A stretch of 64,000 bases of DNA from an uncultured Bacteroidales bacterium (lineage in GTDB: Bacteria; Bacteroidota; Bacteroidia; Bacteroidales; UBA932), in contig CAMZGD010000009.1 in assembly GCA_947306365.1 (NCBI GenBank), positions 1 to 64,000 on the forward strand, given 5' to 3'. The notes under the pieces were generated by a model. That model ran no database searches, was not told where the DNA came from, and was given only the letters and a program-made list of their open reading frames with translations. Each line of letters begins with the position of its first letter. The first letter of the stretch is position 1. Positions 26,308 to 35,927 of this stretch are shown one piece after another. Made by a program: the position numbers and the translations under genes.

Positions 26308-27299
26308 AATCGATTCTCGGAATCGGGAATGCGCTGACCGACATCCTGGCCGTGCTTCCCGACGATTCGCTCCTCAAGAAATACAATCTTCCGCTCGGCA
26401 GCATGCAGCACGTGGATGCGCAGACGGGCAATACCATCTGGGCCGACCTCAAGGAAATCGGCATCCAGTATGTGGCCGGCGGGTCGGCCGCCAACACCGT
26501 CTCGGCGACATCCATCCTGGGAATGCCTTCGGGGTACATCGGCAAGGTCGGCGACGACGAACTGGGCTCGCTGTTCCGCCAGTCGCAAATCCAGAACGGC
26601 ATCAAGTCGAACCTGCTGGTGGGTACCGTGGCTTCGGGCCGGGCGATGGTCTTCATCACGGCGCCGAACGCCGACCGCACCTTCGCCACCTATCTGGGCG
26701 CGGCGCTGCAGCTCGACCCCGACGACCTGAAACCCGAGTACTTCGAGGGGTACGACTACCTGCACATCGAAGGCTATCTGGTGCAGAACCAGAACCTGGT
26801 GCGCCGGGCGGCGGAGATGGGGCGGGAGCGGGGGATGACCATCTCGCTCGACATGGCCTCCTACAACGTGGTCGAGTCGAACAACGTGTTCCTGCAGGAC
26901 ATCGTGAAGAACTATGTGGACATCGTCTTTGCCAACGAGACGGAGGCGGCGGCCTTCACGCACCGACCGCCGCGCGAGGCGCTGCAGGCGATGTCGGAGA
27001 TGACGGACATCGCCGTGGTGAAGATCGGCAAGGACGGATCGATGATCCAGCGCGGCGACGAATTTCATTTCATCGATCCCTGGCCGGGCGAAGCCGTGGA
27101 CGCAACGGGCGCGGGTGACACCTATGCCGCCGGCTTCCTGTTCGCGCATGCGCAGGGAATGCCGCTCAAGACCTGCGGCGAGGTAGGCTCCGCGCTGGCG
27201 GCCAAGGTGGTGGAAGTCATCGGCACCAAGATCGACATACCGCGCTGGAAGGCGGCCAAGACCGAAATCCGGCGTCTGATGGGCGCCGAAGCGGGATAA
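26304..27299 (+). CDS. PfkB-family carbohydrate/nucleoside kinase
   Basis: A 331-residue kinase with the ribokinase-family N-terminal pattern (GIGNALTDILAVLPD; GGSAANTVSATSILGMPSGYIGKVGDDELG) and the C-terminal DATGAGDTYAAGFL with the catalytic Asp. This branch is often annotated as adenosine kinase or sugar kinase; the substrate cannot be fixed from sequence. It starts inside the stop of the preceding gene (ATGA at 26304) and ends the forward starch-locus run; the next gene is convergent, 14 bases away. Confidence 0.87.
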   Translation: MKSILGIGNALTDILAVLPDDSLLKKYNLPLGSMQHVDAQTGNTIWADLKEIGIQYVAGGSAANTVSATSILGMPSGYIGKVGDDELGSLFRQSQIQNGIKSNLLVGTVASGRAMVFITAPNADRTFATYLGAALQLDPDDLKPEYFEGYDYLHIEGYLVQNQNLVRRAAEMGRERGMTISLDMASYNVVESNNVFLQDIVKNYVDIVFANETEAAAFTHRPPREALQAMSEMTDIAVVKIGKDGSMIQRGDEFHFIDPWPGEAVDATGAGDTYAAGFLFAHAQGMPLKTCGEVGSALAAKVVEVIGTKIDIPRWKAAKTEIRRLMGAEAG

Positions 27300-27313
27300 A
27301 CCCCTGCTGCGTG

Positions 27314-27928
27314 TCAGAACAGGCCGTTCAGCTGCGCCTCTATGCGGTCGCAGATGGTGCCGAAGTCTTCGGTACTTTCTTCAAAATTGAGCTTGTCCAC
27401 GTCGAGGATGAGCAGTTTCCCGTCGGTGTAGTTTTCAATCCACTGCTCGTAGAGCGCATTGAGGCCCTTGAGGTAGTCGAGGCGGATGCTGCTCTCGTAC
27501 TCGCGGCCGCGCTTCTGGATGTTGCCCACCAGGTGCGGGATGGAACTGCGCAGGTAGATCAGCAGATCGGGCGCCTTGACCAGCGACGACATCAGCGAAA
27601 ACAGCGACTTGTAGTTGTCGAAGTCCCGGGTGGACATCAGGCCCATGTTGTGCAGGTTGGGGGCGAAGATGCAGGCGTCCTCGTAAATGCTGCGGTCCTG
27701 GACGATGATTTCATCGTGCTTGCTGATCTCCACCACGTCGAGAAAGCGCTTGTTGAGGAAGTAAATCTGGATGTTGAACGACCAGCGTTCCATATCGTTG
27801 TAGAAATCAGCCAGGTACGGATTATAATCCACGGATTCGTACTTCGGGGTCCAGTGGAAATGGTCGACCAGCATCCGGGTCAGGGTGGTCTTGCCGCTGC
27901 CGATGTTGCCTGCGATCGCGATGTGCAT
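27314..27928 (-). CDS. Deoxynucleoside kinase (dNK family)
   Basis: A 204-residue salvage enzyme that phosphorylates a deoxynucleoside. The P-loop [10 protein letters not shown] is at residues 7-16; [14 protein letters not shown] and the DRS motif ([14 protein letters not shown]) are typical of the deoxyadenosine/deoxyguanosine kinase family; [14 protein letters not shown] is the lid/Arg region. I start at 27928, where the P-loop lies correctly near the N terminus; the frame runs open upstream but over an unrelated gene. Its -7 element TAAATTTG is at 27963-27956. Confidence 0.92.
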   Translation of the reverse strand: MHIAIAGNIGSGKTTLTRMLVDHFHWTPKYESVDYNPYLADFYNDMERWSFNIQIYFLNKRFLDVVEISKHDEIIVQDRSIYEDACIFAPNLHNMGLMSTRDFDNYKSLFSLMSSLVKAPDLLIYLRSSIPHLVGNIQKRGREYESSIRLDYLKGLNALYEQWIENYTDGKLLILDVDKLNFEESTEDFGTICDRIEAQLNGLF

Positions 27929-27955
27929 AATCTTTTCTGTTTTTGGTTCGCCTGT

Positions 27956-27984
27956 CAAATTTACAACATCTTTTCGTATTTTTG
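27956..27984. promoter_or_regulatory. Divergent -7 elements for the dNK and MBL genes
   Basis: TAAATTTG on the reverse strand (27963-27956) and TATTTTTG on the forward strand (27977-27984) serve opposite genes from a 75-base region. The forward element lies one base before the in-frame ATG at 27986, so transcription from it would begin after that ATG. This is why I place the MBL start at 28004. Confidence 0.6.
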
Positions 27985-28003
27985 TATGTCTGAAGAGAAA
28001 AAG

Positions 28004-28645
28004 ATGGAAATCAAGACTTTCTATTTCAACCCGCTGCGGGAGTGCTGCTATGTCGTCTGGGACGTGTCGGGCGCGTGTGTGATCGTGGATCCCGGATGCT
28101 ACGGTCCGCGTGAATTCCAGCGCTTGAAAGACTTTGTGGAAGACAAGGGACTCAAACCCGAAAGGATCCTGCTGACACACGGCCATTTCGACCATACGCT
28201 CGGGCTGGAAGCCACGGCACGCTGCTGGGGGCTGGACGTCTGGCTCCATCCCGCCGACCGGGAACAGCTGACACAGTCCGGTGAATGGTGCCGGCAGCTG
28301 GGCCTGGCCTTTATGCCGTACACGGGGCGGCTTCGCGTCCTGGCCGACGGCGACGTGCTGTCCTTCGGCGAATCCTCCCTCACGGTCATCGCCACGCCCG
28401 GCCATACGCAGGGCGGCGTCTGCTTCTACAACGCGGACGAAGGCGTGCTGTTTTCGGGCGATACGCTCTTTGCCGGAAGCATCGGACGGACCGACCATCC
28501 GGGCGGCGACTACGACCAGCTGATCGAAAGCATCGGCCGGAAGATCCTTCCCCTCGACGGCGACGTCTCCGTGCTGCCGGGGCACGGTCCGGCGACTTCC
28601 GTCGGCTACGAACGCGTGACCAATCCCTTCCTGCAATCCGCGTGA
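28004..28645 (+). CDS. MBL-fold hydrolase, glyoxalase II-like
   Basis: A 213-residue metallo-beta-lactamase-fold enzyme. Zinc ligands are visible in [12 protein letters not shown] (HxHxDH), [16 protein letters not shown] and LPGHGPATS. Small Bacteroidales proteins of this type are usually annotated as glyoxalase II or thioesterase-like; the C-terminal glutathione-binding domain of true GloB is missing, so I do not assign glo[14 protein letters not shown] is taken as the start because of the promoter position. uvrA follows after 1 base. Confidence 0.87.
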   Translation: MEIKTFYFNPLRECCYVVWDVSGACVIVDPGCYGPREFQRLKDFVEDKGLKPERILLTHGHFDHTLGLEATARCWGLDVWLHPADREQLTQSGEWCRQLGLAFMPYTGRLRVLADGDVLSFGESSLTVIATPGHTQGGVCFYNADEGVLFSGDTLFAGSIGRTDHPGGDYDQLIESIGRKILPLDGDVSVLPGHGPATSVGYERVTNPFLQSA

Positions 28646-28646
28646 G

Positions 28647-31466
28647 ATGGTGGACGGCGAAAAGATCTCCATTGCCGGGGCACGGGTCCATAACCTGAAG
28701 GACATCAGCCTGGATATCCCACGGGGGCGCCTTGTGGTGGTGACCGGCCTTTCGGGCAGCGGCAAGTCGTCCCTGGCCTTCGACACGATCTGCGCCGAGG
28801 GGCAGCGCCGGTATATGGATACCCTTTCCGCTTATGCCCGCCAGTTCATCGGGATGCTGGAACGGCCCGACATCGAGGAGATCCAGGGCCTCAGCCCGGT
28901 CATTTCCATCGAGCAGAAGACGGTCGGACGCAATCCCCGGTCCACGGTCGGCACCATCACGGAGATCTACGACTTCTTCCGGCTGCTGTACGCCCGGGCC
29001 GCCCAGGCTTATTCGCCGGAAAGCGGCAAGGAGATGGTGCGCTACACCGACGAAGAGATCGTCGACCTGGTCCTGAGCCGGTTCGACGGGAAGAAGATCC
29101 TCCTGCTGGCGCCGCTGGTTCGGGGCCGGAAAGGCCACTACCGCGAACTGTTCGTCCAGCTGCAGCGGCGCGGCTACAGCCAGGTCCGCATCGACGGGCA
29201 GCTGTGCGACCTTGCAGAGGCAGGTCCGCTCGACCGCTACAAGGTCCATTTCGTGGAACTCGTGGTCGACAAGCTGGTTCCCCGCGCCGAAGACCGGAAA
29301 CGGATCCGCGACTCGGTCGCCGCCGCACTCAACCAGGGAAAGGGTTCCCTCGCCGTCCTGTCGCTGGAGGATGACAGTCTCCAGCATTTCAGCCGCAACC
29401 TTGTCTGTCCCGATACCGGACTGTCCTTCGACATTCCGGCACCCCATACCTTTTCGTTCAATTCGCCCCAGGGCGCCTGTCCGCACTGCCGCGGACTGGG
29501 CACCGTGGCCCGGGCCGACCTCGACAAGATCATCCCCGACCGCAGCCGGTCGATCGCCGACGGCGGCATCGAAAGCGTCGGGCCCCTGCGGGGCAACACC
29601 CTTTTCCGCTACCTGGAAGCCATCGCCCGCCGCTACCGGTTCTCGCTTCACGACCCGATCCGCGACATTCCGGAAGAGGCGCTGCAGATGATCCTCTACG
29701 GCTCCGACGAGCTGCTGCGGATCGGCACGGATTCGGATATGGAGATGTCCACCTTCCCGGGCATCCTCTCGCAGCTGTCCGCCGAACCGGAAGACGAAGA
29801 CAGCCCCTGGAAGCAGAAACGCAAGGAACTGTTCCTGGAAGAAATGACCTGCCCGGTCTGCGGCGGCACCCGGCTCAAGCCGGAGGCCCTGTATTTCAAG
29901 ATCGACGGGAAGAACATCGCCGAGGTGTCCGACATGGACATAGCCCGTCTCTACGAATGGGTGCAGGCCCTGCCCGCCCGCCTGTCGAAGCGGCAGCTGG
30001 CCATCGCCACCGACATCCTCAAGGAGCTCTCCGCCCGCATCGGCTTTCTGAAGGACGTGGGTCTGGAGTATCTTTCCCTCAGCCGCGCCACCCGTACGCT
30101 CAGCGGGGGCGAGAGCCAGCGCATCCGCCTGGCCACGCAGATCGGCTCCAAGCTGGTGGGCGTGCTCTATGTGCTCGACGAGCCGAGCATCGGCCTCCAC
30201 CAGCGCGACAACCGGAAACTCATCGAGTCGCTCAAGGCCCTGCGCGACGAAGGCAACTCCGTGATGGTGGTCGAGCACGACGAAGAGATGATGCGCAGCG
30301 CCGACTGGCTGGTCGACCTGGGGCCCGGCGCCGGCGAGAAGGGCGGCTACCTGCTCTACAACGGACGGCCGGACGCGATCGGCGACGTCCCGCCCGGACA
30401 GAGCCCGACCATCGACTACCTGCTCGGCCGCAAGCGGATCGAGATTCCGGCGCAGCGCCGCCCGGGCAACGGGAAATTCATCACGGTCAAGGGCGCGCGG
30501 GGCAACAACCTCAAGGACGTGACGCTCGACCTGCCGCTCGGCCTGCTGGTGGGTGTCAGCGGCGTGAGCGGCAGCGGCAAATCGTCGCTCATCAACGAAA
30601 CGCTGATGCCGGCCATCAGCAACAGGCTCTACCGTTCCCGGTACCCGGTCCTCCCTTACGACCGCATCGACGGCATGGCGAACATCGACAAGATCATCGA
30701 GATCGACCAGTCGCCCATCGGCCGCTCCCCGCGCAGCAATCCGGCCACCTACACCGACGTGATGACCGACATCCGCCGCCTCTTCGAGCAGACGCCCGAT
30801 GCCAAGATCCGCGGTTTCAAGGCCAACCGGTTCTCCTTCAACGTGAAGGGCGGACGCTGCGAAGCCTGCAAGGGCGCCGGGCTCCAGCTCATCGAGATGC
30901 ATTTCCTGCCCTCGGCCCAGGTGACCTGCAAGGAATGCGGCGGCCGCCGCTACAAGCCCGACACCCTGGCCGTCCGCTACAAGGGAAAGAACATCAGCGA
31001 AGTGCTCGACATGAGCATCTCGCAGGCCGCCGCCTTCTTCGACGCCATCCCGTCCATCGCCCAGAAACTGCGGACGCTGGAAGAAGTGGGCCTCGGCTAC
31101 CTGACGCTCGGGCAGCCCGCCACCACGCTCAGCGGCGGCGAGAGCCAGCGGCTCAAGATCTCCGCCGAACTCGCCCGGCGCGACACGGGCGAAACGCTCT
31201 ACCTGCTCGACGAACCGACCACCGGACTGCATTTCGAAGACATCCAGGTGCTGATCGGCGTGCTGCAGCGGCTGGTGGACAAGGGCAACACCGTCGTCAT
31301 CATCGAACACAACCTGGACATCCTCAAGTCGGTGGACTGGCTCATCGATCTCGGCCCCGAAGGCGGCCGGGACGGTGGAACGATCGTTGCGGCCGGAACG
31401 CCGGAACAGGTGGCCTGCGTCCCCGGCTCCTATACCGGACAATATTTAAAAAAGATACTATGGTAA
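28647..31466 (+). CDS. uvrA: Excinuclease ABC subunit A with an incomplete first zinc finger
   Basis: ATPase that finds DNA damage in nucleotide-excision repair. 939 residues, normal length. Two ABC modules: Walker [10 protein letters not shown] near 34 and GVSGSGKSS near 640, signatures LSGGESQRI and LSGGESQRL, and the Asp-box segments [11 protein letters not shown] and [11 protein letters not shown]. The central CPVCGG and the C-terminal CEACKG...CKECGG are intact. In the first zinc motif, Cys254-Pro-Asp-Thr257 replaces the usual CxxC, while the partner GACPHCRG is kept, so this finger probably binds no zinc in the normal way. Such loss is typical of UvrA2-like paralogues; whether another uvrA exists is outside this window. 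Confidence 0.93.
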   Translation: MVDGEKISIAGARVHNLKDISLDIPRGRLVVVTGLSGSGKSSLAFDTICAEGQRRYMDTLSAYARQFIGMLERPDIEEIQGLSPVISIEQKTVGRNPRSTVGTITEIYDFFRLLYARAAQAYSPESGKEMVRYTDEEIVDLVLSRFDGKKILLLAPLVRGRKGHYRELFVQLQRRGYSQVRIDGQLCDLAEAGPLDRYKVHFVELVVDKLVPRAEDRKRIRDSVAAALNQGKGSLAVLSLEDDSLQHFSRNLVCPDTGLSFDIPAPHTFSFNSPQGACPHCRGLGTVARADLDKIIPDRSRSIADGGIESVGPLRGNTLFRYLEAIARRYRFSLHDPIRDIPEEALQMILYGSDELLRIGTDSDMEMSTFPGILSQLSAEPEDEDSPWKQKRKELFLEEMTCPVCGGTRLKPEALYFKIDGKNIAEVSDMDIARLYEWVQALPARLSKRQLAIATDILKELSARIGFLKDVGLEYLSLSRATRTLSGGESQRIRLATQIGSKLVGVLYVLDEPSIGLHQRDNRKLIESLKALRDEGNSVMVVEHDEEMMRSADWLVDLGPGAGEKGGYLLYNGRPDAIGDVPPGQSPTIDYLLGRKRIEIPAQRRPGNGKFITVKGARGNNLKDVTLDLPLGLLVGVSGVSGSGKSSLINETLMPAISNRLYRSRYPVLPYDRIDGMANIDKIIEIDQSPIGRSPRSNPATYTDVMTDIRRLFEQTPDAKIRGFKANRFSFNVKGGRCEACKGAGLQLIEMHFLPSAQVTCKECGGRRYKPDTLAVRYKGKNISEVLDMSISQAAAFFDAIPSIAQKLRTLEEVGLGYLTLGQPATTLSGGESQRLKISAELARRDTGETLYLLDEPTTGLHFEDIQVLIGVLQRLVDKGNTVVIIEHNLDILKSVDWLIDLGPEGGRDGGTIVAAGTPEQVACVPGSYTGQYLKKILW

Positions 31467-32437
31467 AAGAAATGTCGATGTGGCGGACCGTCTTCCGCGA
31501 GAACAACGTGACTTCGCTCAACCACGCCGTTGCCAGCGGAAAGGCCCGTTACCTGGTCAACCTGAGTGAAACCCTGCACGACCACCGCTATGCGGAGATC
31601 GCCAACAAGATCGCCGAACGTCCGGGCGTCCGCCTCGTGCTGATTGCCGGTCCGTCCAGTAGCGGAAAGACCACGTCGTCGAAGCGGCTCGCCCTCCATA
31701 TGCGGGTCAACGGTCTCAACCCCATCGTCATCTCGCTCGACGACTATTTCCGCAACCGCGTGGAAACGCCGCTCGACGAGAACGGGGAATACGATTTCGA
31801 ATGCCTGGAAGCGCTCGACGTGCCGTTCCTGAACCAGCAGCTCGAGCAGCTGTTCTCCGGACAGCGGGTCGAGATTCCGAAATACGACTTTGCCTCTGGC
31901 TCCCGCAAGTTCGTGGGCCAGTTCCTGCAGCTGACGGAAAACGACGTGCTGATCATGGAGGGCATCCACGGCCTGAACCCCGCGCTGACGCCGCAGATTC
32001 CGCGTGACGAGAAGTTCCAGCTCTATGTATCTGTGCTGACGCCGATCTCCATCGACCGGGAGACGCGGATGCAGGCGCAGGACTACCGGCTGATGCGCCG
32101 GATGGTGCGGGACAACCAGTTCCGCGGGATGACGGCGGAAGATACGATCCTCCGCTGGCCGAGCGTGCGCGCCGGCGAGGAAAAGCACATCCTGCCCTTT
32201 AAGAAGCAGGCTGACGCCGCATTCAATTCAGCGCTGTTCTATGAGATTCCGATGCTCAAGTGCTATGCGGAGCCGCTGCTGCAGATGATTCCATCCGGTT
32301 CACCCGCCTATGGTGAGGCGAACCGGCTGCTCAACCTGATCCGCAGCGTCATCGCCATGACGCCGGTCGACGTGCGCCACATCCCGCCGACGTCCATCAT
32401 CCGGGAGTTCATCGGGGGCAGCAGCTTCCATTATTAA
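31460..32437 (+). CDS. Uridine kinase-like nucleoside kinase lacking the usual N-terminal half
   Basis: A 325-residue protein matching the C-terminal kinase part of the roughly 550-residue Bacteroidales nucleoside kinases: P-loop LIAGPSSSGKTTSSKRL near 58, SLDDYFRNRVETPLDENGEYDFECLEALD, MEGIHGLNP, RLMRRMVRD, and the closing PPTSIIREFIGGSSFHY. The long homologues have about 230 extra N-terminal residues of TGS/threonyl-tRNA-synthetase-like type; here the ATG overlaps the uvrA stop by 7 bases, so that part is absent. It ends tail-to-tail with the EnvC-like gene, the two stop codons sharing TTATTAA. Confidence 0.86.
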   Translation: MVKEMSMWRTVFRENNVTSLNHAVASGKARYLVNLSETLHDHRYAEIANKIAERPGVRLVLIAGPSSSGKTTSSKRLALHMRVNGLNPIVISLDDYFRNRVETPLDENGEYDFECLEALDVPFLNQQLEQLFSGQRVEIPKYDFASGSRKFVGQFLQLTENDVLIMEGIHGLNPALTPQIPRDEKFQLYVSVLTPISIDRETRMQAQDYRLMRRMVRDNQFRGMTAEDTILRWPSVRAGEEKHILPFKKQADAAFNSALFYEIPMLKCYAEPLLQMIPSGSPAYGEANRLLNLIRSVIAMTPVDVRHIPPTSIIREFIGGSSFHY

Positions 32438-33609
32438 CGCCGGAGCCACTTCTCGGGATCCTGTTTGTCGGTACCCTTCCAGAGCTGGAAATGCAGGGAG
32501 GAGGCGTTCCCGTCGGCCTCCAGTGTACCCAGCTTTTCGCCGGTGGCGACCTTCTGTCCGGCCTTCACGCTGACTTTCGCCAGCCGGCAGTAGAGGGTGA
32601 AGTATTCGCCGTGCTGGATCAGCACGCACTGGTTGTAGCCGGGCATCACGAAGACCTTGCGCACCTCGCCGTCGAAGACGCAGAAGACTTCGGCGCCCCG
32701 GACGGTGGAGAAGGTGACGCCCGGGTTGTCGGGCAGCTTCAGGTTCTTGTAGACGGGATGATTGTGAACCCCGAAGCGTTCCGTGATGACGCCCTGCTTG
32801 AGCGGCCAGGGCAGCCGGCCCCTGTTCTGCGCGAACTGGCCGGAGAGCGCCGTGTCGATGCGGGTGTTGTCCTTCTTCTGTTCCGTGACGGTGCTCTTGA
32901 GCATCTTCTGGATTTCCCGGCTCAGGCGGTCCACTTCCTTCTTCTTGGCGGCGAGTTCGTCGCGGTACTGCTTTTCGCTCCGGGCCAGGCGCTTCATGTC
33001 CTCCTTCGACTGCCGCTCCTCGGCCTGCAGCTTGCGGTACTCGGCCTCGCGTTCGTTCCGGGTTGTCTGTGCGTCGGCCTTGATGGCGGCGAGTTTTTCC
33101 CGTTCGGCCTGCAGTTCCGCCTGCTTGTCGCGCATCTTTTCCGCCTGGACGCCCACTTCGCCGGCGAGGCTCTTCAGGAAGGAGAACCGCCGGTATCCCT
33201 GTCCCAGGTTCTCGCTGGAAAGGATGTACAGGAACCAGACCTTGGTGTCGCGGTTCTTGTAGGTGTTGTAGATGAGCTTCTCGTAGTAGGTCTCCAGCGT
33301 GTCGAGTTCCTTCTGGATCCGGTTGATCTCGCGCTGCTTGGCCGTCATCTGGTCGTTGACGACGGCGATGCGCCGGTCGAGGTCGCTGATCAGCGCCTGC
33401 CGGTTGGTGACGCGCTTGCGGATGAGCGAGAGCTGTTCCGTGGTGGCTTTCTGCTTGCTGGTGATGGACTTCAGCTGTTTGTCGATGAAACTGATCTCCT
33501 CCTCGATCTGGCGCTTGCGCTCCGTCTGCCGGGACACGTCCTGTCCGAAGGCAGCCGTTCCGAGCAGTAGCAGCACCAGGGTGAGAAGGAGGCTCCGGTT
33601 CATCGTCAT
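32434..33609 (-). CDS. EnvC-like murein hydrolase activator (coiled coil plus LytM/M23 domain)
   Basis: A 391-residue exported protein: signal peptide (LLLTLVLLLLGTAAFGQ), a long charged coiled coil (about 25-245) and a C-terminal LytM-like domain (about 265-391; VYKNLKLPDNPGVTF, VLIQHGEYFTLYCRLAKVSVKAGQ). The His/Asp zinc ligands of active M23 peptidases are not preserved (LKLPDNPG where HxGxD is expected), as in EnvC, so it most likely activates amidases during cell separation. The start ATG overlaps the preceding TPR gene's stop as ATGA; this fixes the start at 33609. Confidence 0.88.
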   Translation of the reverse strand: MTMNRSLLLTLVLLLLGTAAFGQDVSRQTERKRQIEEEISFIDKQLKSITSKQKATTEQLSLIRKRVTNRQALISDLDRRIAVVNDQMTAKQREINRIQKELDTLETYYEKLIYNTYKNRDTKVWFLYILSSENLGQGYRRFSFLKSLAGEVGVQAEKMRDKQAELQAEREKLAAIKADAQTTRNEREAEYRKLQAEERQSKEDMKRLARSEKQYRDELAAKKKEVDRLSREIQKMLKSTVTEQKKDNTRIDTALSGQFAQNRGRLPWPLKQGVITERFGVHNHPVYKNLKLPDNPGVTFSTVRGAEVFCVFDGEVRKVFVMPGYNQCVLIQHGEYFTLYCRLAKVSVKAGQKVATGEKLGTLEADGNASSLHFQLWKGTDKQDPEKWLRR

Positions 33610-35252
33610 TCTTCCTCCTTCAGGGCGGCGGCCTGGTTGAAATAGATGTTCGCCAGGTCCTTCTCGCCGAGTTTTTCCAGTACGGTGGCGTAGTGTTCGA
33701 GGATCGTGCGGCTTTCCTTTCCGCCGTAGAGCATCGCGTGCTTGAAGATCGCCTTGGCCTCGATGTCCTCCCCGAGCAGGTGCAGGATCCACGCATACGT
33801 GTCGAGGTACGTGGGATTGTCGGGCTCGGAGGTGATGGTCTTTCGGCTCATCTCCTTGGCTTTCTTGAGGCGTTTCCCCTCCAGGGAAAGGTAATAGGCG
33901 TAGTTGTTGAGCACGGGGTTGTAGTCCGGGTCGATGCGGAGGGCCTTCTCATAGTACTTGAAGGCCTTCTTGCTTTCACCGAACTTGTAGTAGATGTCGC
34001 CGATGGCGGAGCAGGTCACCTTGACGACGGTGGTGTCCTTCGCATGGATCCGCAGCAGGGTTTCGTAGTCGTCGAGGGCAGACCGGTATTTGTTCAGCTG
34101 GCTGTTCGCGATGGCCCGCAGCTGGAGGATGTCGGCATTGTCGGGGAAGCGCACGAGCGCCGCGGTGGCCTGTTCGGCCAGCGGCTGCCAGGTCTGCTGG
34201 TAGTAGAGGAGGATCAGGTGCTGGAGCGCCGCGTCGGAACTCCCGGGATGCTGCTCCGCGTTCTGGCGCATCACCTCGATGGCCAGGTGCGGGCGGCCTG
34301 TCCGGTAATAGTAGCCGCCGGTCAGGGCGTTGATCGTGCTGTCGGCGGGATGGGCGGCGCGCAGGTCGAGCATCATCTGGTCGAAATCGTCGATGAACGT
34401 CCGCACGAACTGCGGATTGGACGTCAGCTGTTCCACCTGTCCGGCCTTGGCTTCGGGCTGGACGTAGGGATCCTTCATCACGTGCGAGAGGCTGTTGAAG
34501 AAGTTGTCGTACTGGCGGAGCACCTGGTAGACGGCCGCCTTGCCATACCAGGCCGGCGTGTAGTCGGGTTCCATGGCAAGGGCTTCCTCGTAATAGCCCA
34601 GTCCCAGCGAGTCGCGGTAGGTGCTGGCGTAGAAGTCCCCCAGGACCGATGCCAGGCGCGGCGTGCGGCATTCCTCATAATAGCGGGCGAGCGCGGCATA
34701 TACGCTGTCCGGATTCGCATCGGGCCGCTTGAGCAGGAGTTCGGTCCGGGTGAGTCCCACCACTTCGGTCTTTCCCTTGATGGCGTCGATCTTGTCGAGG
34801 GTGGCCAGCGCCTTGTCCAGGTCGTTGTCGGAGAGGTAGACGTTGATCAGGTCGAGATAGAGGTCGCTTTTCTTCGGATAGTCCGCCGCCAGGGTTTCGA
34901 GCATCGGGACGGCGAGTTCCTGCCGGTCGGTATGCAGGTAGTAGAGCGCCAGCGTATAGCTGTACCAGAAGTTGCCGGGTGCCAGCGAGACGGCTTTCCT
35001 GAGCCAGGATTCCGCCTCCGCCCTGCTGTCCGGTTCGGCGGCGCAGAGCATGCCCAGGTAGTAGCAGGCCGCATCGTTGGACGGGTTTTCGCGGACCTCT
35101 TCCAGGAAGAGGCTGCGCGCTTCGGCGCGGTCTCCCTGCTGATAATATTTCAGGGCGTCGATATACTTGACGGACTGGGCCGGGAGATTGAAACAGGCGC
35201 ACAAAAGGACGATTCCCACCACAATCTTGCGCAAAAAACTTGAACTATCCAT
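33606..35252 (-). CDS. Exported TPR-repeat protein
   Basis: A 548-residue protein with signal peptide (IVVGIVLLCACFNLPAQ) and tetratricopeptide repeats along most of its length, for example CYYLGMLCAAEPDSRAEAESW, YEEALAMEPDYTPAWYGKAAVY and YEKALRIDPDYNPVLNNYAYYL. TPR arrays hold protein partners; here probably a periplasmic or lipid-anchored scaffold. It is translationally coupled to the EnvC-like gene, which points to a cell-envelope task. I start at 35252 because this ATG gives the signal peptide. Confidence 0.86.
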   Translation of the reverse strand: MDSSSFLRKIVVGIVLLCACFNLPAQSVKYIDALKYYQQGDRAEARSLFLEEVRENPSNDAACYYLGMLCAAEPDSRAEAESWLRKAVSLAPGNFWYSYTLALYYLHTDRQELAVPMLETLAADYPKKSDLYLDLINVYLSDNDLDKALATLDKIDAIKGKTEVVGLTRTELLLKRPDANPDSVYAALARYYEECRTPRLASVLGDFYASTYRDSLGLGYYEEALAMEPDYTPAWYGKAAVYQVLRQYDNFFNSLSHVMKDPYVQPEAKAGQVEQLTSNPQFVRTFIDDFDQMMLDLRAAHPADSTINALTGGYYYRTGRPHLAIEVMRQNAEQHPGSSDAALQHLILLYYQQTWQPLAEQATAALVRFPDNADILQLRAIANSQLNKYRSALDDYETLLRIHAKDTTVVKVTCSAIGDIYYKFGESKKAFKYYEKALRIDPDYNPVLNNYAYYLSLEGKRLKKAKEMSRKTITSEPDNPTYLDTYAWILHLLGEDIEAKAIFKHAMLYGGKESRTILEHYATVLEKLGEKDLANIYFNQAAALKEEE

Positions 35253-35272
35253 CTTTTTTTCTAAATTCGTTA

Positions 35273-35280
35273 CAAAAATA
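35273..35280 (-). promoter_or_regulatory. -7 element of the TPR-EnvC operon
   Basis: TATTTTTG on the reverse strand, 20 bases before the ATG at 35252. Candidate -33 TTTG motifs exist at spacings of 16 and 23 bases, neither ideal. Confidence 0.5.
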
Positions 35281-35372
35281 GTGGTTAAACGCTGAACAAA
35301 AAACAAACCACATTTTTTTTTGCAGGGAACACGCAACATTCGCCCCTGCTCCTGCATCTATAAATAGCAGCG

Positions 35373-35927
35373 ATGAGGGATTCTTCCAGATATACCGAAG
35401 CAGAACTGATTGCCGGCTGCACCCGTGGGGAACGGGGAGCGCAACAGCTGCTGTATGAGCGCTATGCATCGGTGATGTATCCGGTGTGTCTGCGTTATCT
35501 CGGGCGGGAAGATGCGAAGGATGTGCTGCAGGACGGTTTCCTGACGGTCTTTGACAAGATTGGCACCTACAAGGGAGAAGGCTCTTTCGAGGGATGGATG
35601 CGGAAGATTTTCGTCAATGCCTGCCTGATGCGCCTCCGCAAGTCGGATGCGCTCCGGTTTACAGAAGACATTGCCGAGGCGCCCGAACTGGGCGGGACGG
35701 TGGATTACGGCGTGCTGGAGCAGCTTGGGACAAAAGAGATCTTGGACCTGGTGGCACAGCTGCCGCCGGGCCTGCGCAGCGCCTTCAACCTGTTCGTGCT
35801 GGAAGGCTACACGCACGCCGAGGTGGCGAAGGCGCTCGGGATGACCGAGCAGTCCTCCCGTTCCCAGGTGAGCCGTGCGCGAAGCCTGTTGCAGAGAAAG
35901 ATAAAAGAGTTATATAATGGAAAATAA
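35373..35927 (+). CDS. ECF-family RNA polymerase sigma factor (copy 1)
   Basis: A 184-residue sigma-70 family protein with only regions 2 and 4. Region 2 covers about 20-90 (YERYASVMYPVCLRYLG, EDAKDVLQDGFLTVFDKI, FEGWMRKIFVNACLMRLR). Region 4 covers about 120-180 (LPPGLRSAFNLFVLEGYTHAEVAKALGMTEQSSRSQVSRAR) with the helix-turn-helix. The last 11 bases overlap the next gene, which encodes an inner-membrane-anchored barrel protein that probably acts as its anti-sigma/sensor. A second, similarly arranged pair is at 48658-50389. Confidence 0.93.
   Translation: MRDSSRYTEAELIAGCTRGERGAQQLLYERYASVMYPVCLRYLGREDAKDVLQDGFLTVFDKIGTYKGEGSFEGWMRKIFVNACLMRLRKSDALRFTEDIAEAPELGGTVDYGVLEQLGTKEILDLVAQLPPGLRSAFNLFVLEGYTHAEVAKALGMTEQSSRSQVSRARSLLQRKIKELYNGK

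Noticed and set aside
27986-28003. ATG at 27986 as start of the MBL-fold gene
   Set aside because: It begins one base after the -7 element, before the expected transcription start; 28004 fits better.
28386-31442. A 1018-codon open frame on the reverse strand across uvrA
   Set aside because: It is a shadow of the GC-rich uvrA frame, has no recognisable domain, is rich in His/Val/Arg/Gly typical of antisense reading, and uvrA itself is complete.
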